This document shows positions 1-8,487 of a stretch of 64,000 bases of DNA, piece after piece. Below the pieces are notes generated by a model that was not told the DNA's origin, searched no databases, and saw nothing but the letters and a program-made list of their open reading frames with translations. Every line of letters starts with the position of its first letter. Positions within the stretch are counted from its first letter, which is position 1. Source of the stretch: Maribacter sp. PR1 (GTDB taxonomy: Bacteria; Bacteroidota; Bacteroidia; Flavobacteriales; Flavobacteriaceae); contig NZ_JAQPCG010000001.1 in assembly GCF_028464145.1 (NCBI RefSeq), forward strand, positions 434,001 through 498,000, written 5' to 3'. The position numbers were made by a program, and so were the translations under genes.

Positions 1-1583
1 TGTCGGACGACCATGCCTACCAAGCTATTTCCGCCTATGATAATAGCTTGATAGAAACACCCAACATAGATAGAATTGCTAAAATGGGTATGTTGTTTAC
101 CAATGCCAGTGTCACCAATTCTATATGTGCGCCTTCTAGGGCCACTATTCTAACCGGAAAGCACTCCCATAAAAATGGCAAGGTAGATAATGTATCCCCT
201 TTCGACACCACCAATGTCACCTTTCCACAATTGTTGCAAAAAGCAGGATACCAAACCGCGATGTTCGGTAAACTACATTTTGGCAACAACCCGAAAGGTT
301 TTGACCAGTTTAAAATATTACCGGGACAAGGGTCTTATTACAATCCGGACTTTATCACCAAAAATGAAGGTGAGATTAATGTTAAGGGATATGTGACGGA
401 TATTGTTACCGATATGACTTTGGACTGGCTCGATAATGAACGCAAAATGGATGCTCCGTTCATGCTTATGTACCTGCACAAAGCGCCGCACCGTTCGTGG
501 CTCATGGCAGAAAGACATATGCAAGAGTTTACCCAGAAAACGTTTGAAGAACCAGCTACCTTATTCGATGACCATGAAGGGATGCCCGCAGCCAAGGTCG
601 CTAAAATGAATATCCATGGCGATATGGGCTGGGCAGCAGACAGTAAACTGTATCCAGAGGTGATGGATGAAATGGGTTTGGAAGAACAAATCGGTTTCGA
701 CAAGCTTCGATATGAGATGACGGTTGGAAGACTGGACTCCACTCAAAAGGCAAATTTTGACAAATTCTATACCGTAATTGCCGATGAATTTATAGAGCGA
801 TATCCGAATATGACGGATAAAGATCTTGCCAAATGGCGCTACCAGAGGTATATGCAAGATTACCTGGGCACTATTAAATCCGTTGATGAAAATGTGGGTC
901 GGGTTTTGGGTTATTTGGAAGCCAATAATATGATGGAGAATACTATTATTGTCTATACTTCAGATCAAGGATTCTATTTAGGTGAACACGGTTGGTTCGA
1001 CAAGCGATTTGTATACGATGAAAGTTTAAAAACACCCTTGTTGGTTTCGTGGCCTAATAGAGTTAAGGCTGGCGCAGTTTCTGATGAACTTGTTCAAAAT
1101 TTGGATTTTGCACAAACATTTTTGGATGTGGCCGGTGTAGCGCAACCTGCTGACATGCAGGGAAAGAGTTTAATTCCAGTGCTAACGGGTGATTTGGATA
1201 ATTGGGACCGAGAAGCCGTCTATTATCACTATTATGAGCATCCATCGGAACATAACGTAAACAGGCACTATGCAGCAATCACCAAGGATTACAAATTGAT
1301 ACACTATTATTTTGACCTGGATTATTGGGAATTGATCGATAGGAAAAAAGACCCTTTGGAACAACATAATTATTATGACGATCCTGCCTATGCAGAAATA
1401 CAAAAGGACTTGCACCAAAAACTGGATGAACTTCGAGAGCAATATGGTGACTCGGAAGCTCTAAGCCAACAATATGTTGATGAGTTTATGCCACTTGCCA
1501 AAGAAGGAAAAGTATATGGAGTTGAAGATGATATTTTGAAGCCTATGGTAGAGAAATGGGAAAACTCCAAGAAAGATGATTGA
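1..1583 (+). CDS. Sulfatase, family S1 (5' end outside window)
   Basis: Type I sulfatase that would hydrolyse a sulfate ester on a sulfated glycan. The reading frame is open at the left edge: base 3 begins codons for Ser-Asp-Asp-His, the usual N-terminal metal-binding DD of the family, so only the signal peptide and a few residues are probably missing. The Cys-Ala-Pro-Ser-Arg motif at bases 126-140 is the formylglycine site in its Cys form. FGKLHFG, HKAPHR and SDQGFYLGEHG supply the other expected active-site and metal residues. It stops at 1581-1583 and is followed by a strong terminator, so it belongs to an operon to the left. The substrate cannot be read from the sequence; algal sulfated polysaccharide is a guess. 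Confidence 0.9.
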   Translation, partial: SDDHAYQAISAYDNSLIETPNIDRIAKMGMLFTNASVTNSICAPSRATILTGKHSHKNGKVDNVSPFDTTNVTFPQLLQKAGYQTAMFGKLHFGNNPKGFDQFKILPGQGSYYNPDFITKNEGEINVKGYVTDIVTDMTLDWLDNERKMDAPFMLMYLHKAPHRSWLMAERHMQEFTQKTFEEPATLFDDHEGMPAAKVAKMNIHGDMGWAADSKLYPEVMDEMGLEEQIGFDKLRYEMTVGRLDSTQKANFDKFYTVIADEFIERYPNMTDKDLAKWRYQRYMQDYLGTIKSVDENVGRVLGYLEANNMMENTIIVYTSDQGFYLGEHGWFDKRFVYDESLKTPLLVSWPNRVKAGAVSDELVQNLDFAQTFLDVAGVAQPADMQGKSLIPVLTGDLDNWDREAVYYHYYEHPSEHNVNRHYAAITKDYKLIHYYFDLDYWELIDRKKDPLEQHNYYDDPAYAEIQKDLHQKLDELREQYGDSEALSQQYVDEFMPLAKEGKVYGVEDDILKPMVEKWENSKKDD

Positions 1584-1623
1584 TAATGCTTTTATAGGAC
1601 TAACTATCTTTTTTTAGTTTTAA

Positions 1624-1661
1624 AATTCAAAAGCCGACTTTTTAAAGTCGGCTTTTGAATT
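1624..1661. terminator. Bidirectional intrinsic terminator
   Basis: A perfect inverted repeat of about 18 bp arms separated by 2 bases, with a GC core (GCCGAC/GTCGGC) flanked by A- and T-rich ends on both sides. It lies between the convergent sulfatase (+) and mutarotase (-) genes and can serve both. Confidence 0.85.
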
Positions 1662-1765
1662 GATGCAATAGTTTTTGTTCGGACTCGGACATGTAGCCTT
1701 TACTATTTAGTATTAGGTGGAATCAAAAACAAATTAGTTATTTACAAAATACATTTAATAGGGTG

Positions 1766-2113
1766 TCAATCCAATTTAAAAATCCGTTCTGTGGCCACCC
1801 ACTTTTCACCTTTTGTAGCAGATGGTAGTGCTTGCTGAAACTTCCACATCAACTGTTCCCATTCTTTAACTTTGGGGTTTTCATCATCCATTTTTTTCTT
1901 TCGTTCCGGACTAAAGGTCTCGTCGACCTCTACAATCATGAACAATCGATTTTCCACCAAAAAGATTTCCATATCCACAATACCCGCCGCTTTTATACTT
2001 TCCGTAATTTCTGGCCAAACTTTGCCCACTGAGTGATACTCCTTGTATTGTGCGATTAAATTTGAATCCTTTACCAAATCGCAGGCATAACAAAAACGTC
2101 TCGCAGTTTTCAT
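1766..2113 (-). CDS. L-rhamnose/L-fucose mutarotase family (DUF718)
   Basis: Small 115-residue protein of the RhaM (DUF718) family, which interconverts alpha and beta anomers of 6-deoxyhexoses. Visible family signatures are Tyr23 and His27 in YKEYHSVGKVWPEI, matching the catalytic Tyr/His region of E. coli RhaM, the central IFLVENRLFMIVEVD strand and the C-terminal WEQLMWKFQ. It is last in a leftward gene train, 3 bp after the FucP-type permease stop. Because its neighbours are a permease, an L-fucose dehydrogenase and a fuconolactonase type enzyme, it probably works on L-fucose or L-galactose rather than rhamnose. Campylobacter jejuni, from memory, has the same family in its fucose oxidation cluster. 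Confidence 0.85.
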   Translation of the reverse strand: MKTARRFCYACDLVKDSNLIAQYKEYHSVGKVWPEITESIKAAGIVDMEIFLVENRLFMIVEVDETFSPERKKKMDDENPKVKEWEQLMWKFQQALPSATKGEKWVATERIFKLD

Positions 2114-2116
2114 TGA

Positions 2117-3436
2117 TTAAAGGTTATATTTTGCATATACGTTACGTGCATATAGCGCCACTAAAACAAAACAGCCCAATGGCAATACAAAGGAAAAGTT
2201 AACTTCAGGAACACCTAATATATTGACATCGGTATAACCGGTTCCGCCCAAATCCAAAATAAGACCTTGCAATGTGGGCATTAACGCACCTCCCACTATT
2301 GCCATGACCAAAAATGCAGCCCCGAACTTGGAATCATCACCCTGCCCTTCCAATGCAATTCCATAAATGGTTGGAAACATTATTGACATGAAAAAAGAGA
2401 TTCCTACAAGGGCATAAAGTCCGACTATTCCTGGAACAAATATGGTGACCAAAGTACATAGCGACGCACCCAGAGCAAAGAAGAACAATAATTTACCGGG
2501 GCTTATGGAACGAAGCAATGCCGTACCTACCCACCTACCGGATAAAAAGATCACCAAAGCGGCAATACCGTAATTGACGGCAGTGGCATTATCTATACCA
2601 AAAGATTCCGCATATTGATAAAGATACGTCCAGCACATAATTTGGGCGCCCACATAAAAGGCCTGTGCCACCACTCCTCCAACAAATTTTTTGGATTTGA
2701 ACAGTCTTTTGATGGAGTCCCCAATGACTACTTTTCCTTCTTGCCTTTCATTATGTGGCATTTTCATGACAGCTATGATCACAAAAAATGCGATGACCAC
2801 CAAACCCAAAATAACATATGGATTCCTAATTACCGATAAATCAGAGGTTCTTACCAATTCTTTGGCACTTTCGGTCAATGTGCCATAAACGGGTTCGCCA
2901 TTGGGCAACAAATCGTCGGATTGTAGTGCGGCCAAAATGAATTTTTGTGCTACTACTAGTCCCAATAAGGCACCGACTGGATTAAAAGCTTGGGCCAAAT
3001 TCAATCTTCTTGTTGCAGTCTCCTCAGACCCCATGGATAAAATGTAAGGGTTGGCAGTGGTTTCTAGAAACGCTAACCCAAAAGTCAAGATATACAAAGC
3101 GGCAAGAAAAAAACCGAATTCCTCATAGGCGGCAGCGGGATAAAAAAGTAGGGCACCAATGGCATACAATGCCAAACCCATTAGAATTCCTTTTTTATAG
3201 GAGTACCGGTTCACAAAAATAGCCGCGGGAAGTGCCATGGTAAAATACCCGCCATAGAAAGCCAGTTGCACTAGGGAGGCTTGAAAATTATCCAGTTCCA
3301 GCACCTTTTTGAAAGCGGAAACCATTGGATTTGTAATATCATTGGCAAAGCCCCAAAGAGCAAAAAGTGAGGTAATTAAAATAAAGGGAACTAAAATGGC
3401 CTTTTTTACTAATGGAGCAGTATTATTCTTGGTCAT
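2117..3436 (-). CDS. fucP: L-fucose:H+ symporter family permease (FHS/MFS)
   Basis: Inner-membrane carrier of 439 residues with about 12 hydrophobic segments and strong FucP-type blocks: LWGFAND near residue 27, FQASLVQLAFYGGYF, RYSYKKGI and LETTANPYILSMG. Glu125 sits where the essential Glu135 of E. coli FucP lies. The position of E. coli Asp46 appears to be Asn36 here, with an Asp three residues earlier, so the proton path or substrate may differ. I chose ATG at 3436; the frame runs 26 codons upstream but that part overlaps the SDR gene and is not membrane-like. It lies 19 bp after the SDR stop. It imports L-fucose, L-galactose or a similar monosaccharide for the neighbouring cytoplasmic enzymes. 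Confidence 0.85.
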   Translation of the reverse strand: MTKNNTAPLVKKAILVPFILITSLFALWGFANDITNPMVSAFKKVLELDNFQASLVQLAFYGGYFTMALPAAIFVNRYSYKKGILMGLALYAIGALLFYPAAAYEEFGFFLAALYILTFGLAFLETTANPYILSMGSEETATRRLNLAQAFNPVGALLGLVVAQKFILAALQSDDLLPNGEPVYGTLTESAKELVRTSDLSVIRNPYVILGLVVIAFFVIIAVMKMPHNERQEGKVVIGDSIKRLFKSKKFVGGVVAQAFYVGAQIMCWTYLYQYAESFGIDNATAVNYGIAALVIFLSGRWVGTALLRSISPGKLLFFFALGASLCTLVTIFVPGIVGLYALVGISFFMSIMFPTIYGIALEGQGDDSKFGAAFLVMAIVGGALMPTLQGLILDLGGTGYTDVNILGVPEVNFSFVLPLGCFVLVALYARNVYAKYNL

Positions 3437-3455
3437 GGTTATTGAGTTGGTTATT

Positions 3456-4250
3456 TCATTTTGAAGGAAGCAGCGCCCTGTCCAAATGGACATATCCCCC
3501 ATCCACAAAGACAAATTGACCCGTGGTATGTGAGGATTTGTTCGAAATCACGAAAAGGGCTGTATTCGCGATTTCTTCTGGCGTAGTCATTCTTGACTCC
3601 AATGGAATCGTATTTTTTATGGAATTCAATTTCGCAGCTCCATTTTCCAGTGATTCTATCCATGTTTCATAAGCCGGAGTATAACATTCTGCTATAATCA
3701 GTGCATTGCTTCTTATACCATATCCGATTAGATCAACGGCCCATTCCCTCGTTAGACCCAACACACCACCTTTGGCCGCCGCATATCCCGAAGTTCCTCC
3801 TTGCCCCGTCAATGCCACTTTGGAACCAATATTCAAAATAGCACCTTTACTCTTTTTTAAAAGTGGAAGTGCAAACTTTACAACCGCGAAAAAACTGACC
3901 AAATTTAGCCGAAGGGAATCCATAAAATCATCGATGGAACTTTCCAATGAAGCACCGTCATTGACCCCTACGTTATTGATTATAGCATCAATCCTACCAT
4001 ACTTTTCCGAAATCCTGATTATGGCATCCTCAATTTGTGAAGCATCGGTTAAATCGGTCTGATAAAAAGAGGACTCCGAATGAATTTTCTGAAGTTGTTT
4101 TGCATATTCGAACCCTCGTTTATTTCTATCTATCAAAACCGGAATAGCTCCCTCAGTGGCCAACGCAAAAATAATGGCATGGCCTATACTTCCTTCCATT
4201 CCCGCAGAACCTGTTACTACAACAACTTTATTTTTAAGATTTAAATCCAT
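3456..4250 (-). CDS. SDR oxidoreductase, L-fucose dehydrogenase type
   Basis: Short-chain dehydrogenase of 264 residues without signal peptide, hence cytoplasmic. It has the TGxxGMEGSIG nucleotide loop (residues 13-23), NNVG at 92-95, and the catalytic Ser143, Tyr156 and Lys160. The C-terminal DGGYVHLDRAL is a hallmark I recall from bacterial L-fucose dehydrogenases such as the Burkholderia enzyme. Those oxidise L-fucose, and often L-galactose or D-arabinose, to the aldonolactone. The next gene upstream is a fuconolactonase-type amidohydrolase only 6 bp away, which fits lactone opening. Assignment to this subgroup is good; the physiological sugar is inferred. Confidence 0.82.
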   Translation of the reverse strand: MDLNLKNKVVVVTGSAGMEGSIGHAIIFALATEGAIPVLIDRNKRGFEYAKQLQKIHSESSFYQTDLTDASQIEDAIIRISEKYGRIDAIINNVGVNDGASLESSIDDFMDSLRLNLVSFFAVVKFALPLLKKSKGAILNIGSKVALTGQGGTSGYAAAKGGVLGLTREWAVDLIGYGIRSNALIIAECYTPAYETWIESLENGAAKLNSIKNTIPLESRMTTPEEIANTALFVISNKSSHTTGQFVFVDGGYVHLDRALLPSK

Positions 4251-4256
4251 ACGACA

Positions 4257-5090
4257 TCAATTTATTAAATTATAAACTCGTTGGGCATTGTGATAAAAAA
4301 AATCCCGTTGCTCATTTGCCGACAGTTTATCGGCGAAATTTTTGGCCAATGCCAGGACCTCCTTATATTCTCCAGCTATCAAACAAACGGGCCAATCCGA
4401 ACCATAAAGAATTCGCTTTGGACCAAAAGCTTCCAATACCAATCCCAGGTAAGGTAATATTTCTTGCTCGGTCCAAGTTTGGTAATCGGCTTCCGTAATT
4501 AAACCTGACACCTTACAGTTTACATTTTCGATTCGCCCTATTTCTCTCATCAATAAGGCCCAAGCTTCAAAAAAACCTTCCTTAATGTATGGTTTAGCCA
4601 TGTGGTCAAGGACAAATGTAATATCAGGGAAGTGTTTTACAAATTCCAAAACGGAGGGCAGTTGGTGCGGAAACACCAAAATTTCATAGACCAAATCTCT
4701 TTTTTGAAGTTCCGAAATACCTCTTAAAAATTCATTTCTAAGTAGAAACAATGGGTCTGATTCGGCCTGAACGACGTGGCGATATCCTTTAATTATTGGA
4801 TACTGAGCATAATTATCCAAATCATTCTCCAATTCATTACTACGTAAATCTATCCACCCTATAATTCCTTTAATAAAATCGTGCTTTCTTGCCTGCTCCA
4901 ACAAAAAGTCATTCTCTTTCAGGGTCTGATCCGCTTGTACCGCAATACAACCAGTAACACCATTTTTCTCATATAATGGTTTTAAGTCCGACGGTAGAAA
5001 GTTCCTTCGTATACTGGACATTTCATCATCTATCCATGCATGTTTTTCAGCTTCATACATCCAGAAGTGTTGATGTGCATCTATAATCAT
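4257..5090 (-). CDS. Amidohydrolase family 2 lactonase (L-fuconolactonase-like)
   Basis: COG3618-type metal-dependent amidohydrolase of 277 residues, cytoplasmic. It starts with DAHQHFW (residues 4-10), the metal-binding HxH strand. VLDHMAKP supplies another His, NCKVSGL the mid-barrel strand and YGSDWPV the late conserved Asp. This subgroup opens sugar lactones such as L-fucono-1,5-lactone or L-galactono- and L-rhamnono-lactones. It lies between the Zn dehydrogenase and the SDR with gaps of 14 and 6 bp, so the three are almost certainly co-transcribed. Confidence 0.85.
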   Translation of the reverse strand: MIIDAHQHFWMYEAEKHAWIDDEMSSIRRNFLPSDLKPLYEKNGVTGCIAVQADQTLKENDFLLEQARKHDFIKGIIGWIDLRSNELENDLDNYAQYPIIKGYRHVVQAESDPLFLLRNEFLRGISELQKRDLVYEILVFPHQLPSVLEFVKHFPDITFVLDHMAKPYIKEGFFEAWALLMREIGRIENVNCKVSGLITEADYQTWTEQEILPYLGLVLEAFGPKRILYGSDWPVCLIAGEYKEVLALAKNFADKLSANEQRDFFYHNAQRVYNLIN

Positions 5091-5104
5091 GTCATACCCT
5101 TATT

Positions 5105-6115
5105 TCAGTCAAAAGTGACCATCGCCTTTACAACACCCGTTTCCGGAAGTAACCAAGAATCAAAATTTGCTATCATTTCCGAAAAATGTACTTCATGTGT
5201 TACAAAAGTATCGGTCGGAAATTCCTTTATATGTTCTATTACAAACTTAAAATCCTCCAACGTTGCATTTCTACTGCACAAAAGTGAAGTTTCCTTAGCA
5301 TGGATTTGCGGGTGACTATAGGTCAACTCCCCTTTGGAAAGTCCTACTAAAACGTATCTGCCCCCGTGCGACATATAATCGATACCCGTCTCTAAGGCCT
5401 TGCGGTTTCCAGTTGCATCAAAAACGGAAGTTGCCATATCCCCGTTAGTGATTTCCGCTATTTTTCCTTGTGGATTCTCTTGAACATGCAAAGTATGGGC
5501 TACCCCTATTTCATTCTTTGCATAGTTTAATCGGTCTCTATTGACATCCAAGGCAATTACGTTTGCGCCAATTATTTGTGCAAGTTTCATTAAACCAATA
5601 CCGATGGGACCACAACCGATTACAACAACAGATTCTCCTTTTTGTACCCCTGCCCTTCTAAGGGCATGAGCCCCAATGGCCAAAGGTTCAATGATAGCCA
5701 TTTGATTAAAGGAGAGATTTCCTGCCGGAATTAACAAATCGGTTCGAACGCTAATCATTTCTTGCATTCCACCATCTACATGGACGCCTAGCACGTTAAT
5801 GTTTGTACAGCAGTTCGTTTTACCATTTTTGCAGGCTACACAAGTACCGCAACTAACATAGGGCATAATGATTACATGGTCTCCAACTTTCAGGCCTTGT
5901 TTATTTTCTCCTATTTCCAATACTTCCGCGGCAAGTTCATGCCCCAGTATCCGTGGATATTTAAAAAATGCCTGGTTACCCTTATACGCATGTAGATCAG
6001 TGCCGCATATTCCTACACGGTGAACTTTTAGTAAGGCTTCCCCTTTTTTTCTTATCGGGACATCCTTTTCGTTCAATACAAAATGGTTGGGCTCCTCGCA
6101 GACTATATATTTCAT
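5105..6115 (-). CDS. Zn-dependent alcohol dehydrogenase, LgoD/RspB-like
   Basis: Medium-chain dehydrogenase of 336 residues. Catalytic zinc ligands are visible at Cys37 (GICGTD) and His59-Glu60 (GHE). A structural zinc lobe has Cys89, Cys92, Cys95 and Cys103, and a GxGPIG Rossmann loop follows. From memory it resembles E. coli YjjN (LgoD, L-galactonate 5-dehydrogenase), including GNQAFFKYPR, LGVHVDGG and a KETxxxxSRNATxEDF block. It could oxidise L-galactonate, or in a fucose route 2-keto-3-deoxy-L-fuconate. The ATG at 6115 is preferred over an upstream in-frame TTG. Together with the SDR and lactonase it would complete L-galactose to tagaturonate. Confidence 0.8.
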   Translation of the reverse strand: MKYIVCEEPNHFVLNEKDVPIRKKGEALLKVHRVGICGTDLHAYKGNQAFFKYPRILGHELAAEVLEIGENKQGLKVGDHVIIMPYVSCGTCVACKNGKTNCCTNINVLGVHVDGGMQEMISVRTDLLIPAGNLSFNQMAIIEPLAIGAHALRRAGVQKGESVVVIGCGPIGIGLMKLAQIIGANVIALDVNRDRLNYAKNEIGVAHTLHVQENPQGKIAEITNGDMATSVFDATGNRKALETGIDYMSHGGRYVLVGLSKGELTYSHPQIHAKETSLLCSRNATLEDFKFVIEHIKEFPTDTFVTHEVHFSEMIANFDSWLLPETGVVKAMVTFD

Positions 6116-6273
6116 CAATTGTATTTTTCTTTAGTATATAGCAAACCATCCACATACCAAAAACTTCAATCCAATATACCATTATATTTTGTCGGATTTC
6201 ATATGGAAGTTCATATTTCAGCCAACAAGAAAGCATAGGGTTTAAAGCAAATTAATGCCACAAACCCTAATGA

Positions 6274-7362
6274 TTATATTTTTACAGCACAGTTTTGATT
6301 TGCCGACTTGTAAATTGCCTCCACGACCCTAATATCACGCAAGCCTTCCTCTCCGGGAACTAATAAAGATTGTTGGTTCATTATGGCCCATGCATCTTCA
6401 TCCATTTGTTTTGCCTGTTGGTTTTCTATGGGAAAATTAATTATGGTACCGTCGGACATACTGCCGCTGTTGCCATTATAGGAAGAATGGGGCTCCATTT
6501 TGAGCCATCCTTTTTCATAATTGACCTGTAGATGGTTCATGTTTATCCCAAAACTGGTTTGACAGGAAGCCCTGGCACCACTCGGAAATTCTAATTGAAA
6601 CATCATGGTCTCTTCCACTTCGTGATAAATTTCAGGTCGTGTAGTGGAAGCTTGTGCCAGAACGGAAATGGGTTCTTCTCCAGTGGCCAGCCTGGCTCCT
6701 TGTAAGGCGTAAACACCCATATCCCCCATTGCACCGCCTCCCAAAGCCTTGTTCTGTTTCCAATGGTTTGTTCTACCATCAAAATACCCAGCAGCGGAAG
6801 TGACCATTTTCACCTTTCCAAAAGGGTGTTCCTTGGCAACGTTCATGTAAGCCTGTATGTTTGTGTCGTGCTGACATCGATACCCTATAGTCAGTTTTAC
6901 CTTATTGTCGTTACATGCTTTGATCATGGCTTCACATTCAGCTACAGAAGGTGCCATAGGTTTTTCGCACCATACATGTTTTCCTGTGTTGGCAGCACGT
7001 ATGGTATACTCCGCATGCATGGCAGGAGGCAACACGACATAGATAACATCAATGTCCGGGTTATTGGAAATGGAGTCAAAATTACCATAGTTATAGACGT
7101 TCTTATCCTCGATGCCATACTTTTCCTGCCATATTGGAATTTTCTCCGGGCTTCCCGTAACAATCCCCTTTAATTCACAATTTTTGGTCAATTGCAATGC
7201 TGGGGCCAAAAGGTCAGTGCTATAATAACCCAATCCAACTAGGGCCACCCCTAATTTCTCTTTTTTAGAATCCGTAGCCGATAATAATACGTTTGGTGAA
7301 AACGCCGTTGCAGCACCTATTATCCCGGCTTTTTTGATGAAAATTCTTCTTTGGTTTTCCAT
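6274..7362 (-). CDS. Gfo/Idh/MocA oxidoreductase with Tat signal
   Basis: NAD(P)-dependent sugar oxidoreductase of 362 residues. The N-terminus carries a twin-arginine motif (QRRIFIKK, Arg5-Arg6) before a hydrophobic stretch, so the folded, cofactor-loaded enzyme is probably exported, as with Zymomonas glucose-fructose oxidoreductase. GLGYYS near 43 is the nucleotide loop and CEKP at 132-135 contains the family Lys. DMGVYAL lies in the C-terminal sheet domain. It sits between the second RraA-like aldolase (162 bp upstream) and the Zn dehydrogenase (158 bp downstream). It may redox-convert a sugar or sugar acid in the periplasm; substrate unknown. Confidence 0.85.
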   Translation of the reverse strand: MENQRRIFIKKAGIIGAATAFSPNVLLSATDSKKEKLGVALVGLGYYSTDLLAPALQLTKNCELKGIVTGSPEKIPIWQEKYGIEDKNVYNYGNFDSISNNPDIDVIYVVLPPAMHAEYTIRAANTGKHVWCEKPMAPSVAECEAMIKACNDNKVKLTIGYRCQHDTNIQAYMNVAKEHPFGKVKMVTSAAGYFDGRTNHWKQNKALGGGAMGDMGVYALQGARLATGEEPISVLAQASTTRPEIYHEVEETMMFQLEFPSGARASCQTSFGINMNHLQVNYEKGWLKMEPHSSYNGNSGSMSDGTIINFPIENQQAKQMDEDAWAIMNQQSLLVPGEEGLRDIRVVEAIYKSANQNCAVKI

Positions 7363-7524
7363 AGTTACATGTTCTTCAAATCAATTACATTGTACATCAA
7401 TTTTCCTACTTCCCATATCAATTGGACAAAAAAAATATGAATCCTATCTGATTTTCATGAAAGTAAGGAATAGATTTTTAAAATAGTTTTATCTTAAAAA
7501 TACCCTCTTGATGTCTATATTAAC

Positions 7525-8460
7525 TTACCACGTGCGTTTTTTTAAGATTTCTTGAATCTGTTCCCTAGATACGGGGAGATCATCAATATGCTCGTTCAGC
7601 CATTTGCTAAAATCCTTTTCAATTTCATCGGCCCAACGCGTATCAATCTGCCCTGCGGTATAGACACCTTCCTTGATGCGTAGGTGTCCGAACATGTCCC
7701 GTAAACGAACGACTTCGGAAACGGTGGCTACTTTCTCCGCTAAATGTGGAGGTATAAAGGTTACCACTCCCATTTTACCTAGTACTACATCGCCGGGCAT
7801 TACGGTTACCGTCCTAATCCTAGTAGGTTGATTGATTCCGATGAGCATCGTATTCAAATCCCCTGGTGGATTATGGTGTGAAGCATCATAACTAGTATAA
7901 TAAGAGGTAAAACCACCTATTTCCATGAGTCCCTCTACATCCCTTAGTGCACCATCATAAACAATCCCGTTTCCAGATTTGGCATATATGGCATTGCCCA
8001 CGTTATCACCTATAGTAGGACCATCCTTGTCCGCGCCAAATTGATCGGCCACATACACATCGCCCTTCACCAAAATATCTACGGGCCACGTATTCTGTCC
8101 TCGCTTTCCCTGGGCCTTTCCTCGATCATCGATGGCTTTCCATACATCGGGCCGACCTGGCATAAAGGTTGCCGTAACCGCACGCCCTACAAGTACGCTA
8201 TCCGGATTGATCATTTTCCAACCTTCGGCAATTTGATATCTGTACCCTTCATTCTTCATAACAGCCCAAGCTTCCTCAACGCTAACAGATTTCATTCTTT
8301 CCAAAAGTGCATCAGACACTTTGGGCCTACCATCATCAAAACGTTCTCCCGTCCATTGGGGAGTTAAAAATATCAGTTCTTCCTTACTAATCTGTTGCCC
8401 CATCATCTGGGTTGCCAGACCGACAAGAACCACTATGAGCATATACTTTTTTCGTAACAT
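7525..8460 (-). CDS. Secreted RraA-like aldolase, copy 1
   Basis: Protein of 311 residues with a Sec signal peptide ending near MMGQQ (about residue 20) and an RraA/HMG-CHA aldolase fold. The signature GDNVGNAIY (151-159) followed by YDGALRD holds Arg173-Asp174. In HMG/CHA aldolases this pair binds the pyruvate carboxylate and the divalent metal, so I favour retro-aldol cleavage of a 2-keto acid over RNase E regulation. It is longer than simple RraA (about 160 residues), with N- and C-terminal extensions shared with copy 2 (TAGQIDTRWADEI). It lies 27 bp downstream of the Tat-exported enolase copy 1, so the pair may act in sequence outside the cytoplasm. Confidence 0.8.
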   Translation of the reverse strand: MLRKKYMLIVVLVGLATQMMGQQISKEELIFLTPQWTGERFDDGRPKVSDALLERMKSVSVEEAWAVMKNEGYRYQIAEGWKMINPDSVLVGRAVTATFMPGRPDVWKAIDDRGKAQGKRGQNTWPVDILVKGDVYVADQFGADKDGPTIGDNVGNAIYAKSGNGIVYDGALRDVEGLMEIGGFTSYYTSYDASHHNPPGDLNTMLIGINQPTRIRTVTVMPGDVVLGKMGVVTFIPPHLAEKVATVSEVVRLRDMFGHLRIKEGVYTAGQIDTRWADEIEKDFSKWLNEHIDDLPVSREQIQEILKKRTW

Positions 8461-8487
8461 AATCGTCTCTATTTAATGTGTTATTAA

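Noticed and set aside
7525..8460. Reading the RraA-like proteins as ribonuclease E regulators
   Set aside because: They have signal peptides, extensions and the aldolase Arg-Asp pair, and sit among sugar-acid genes.
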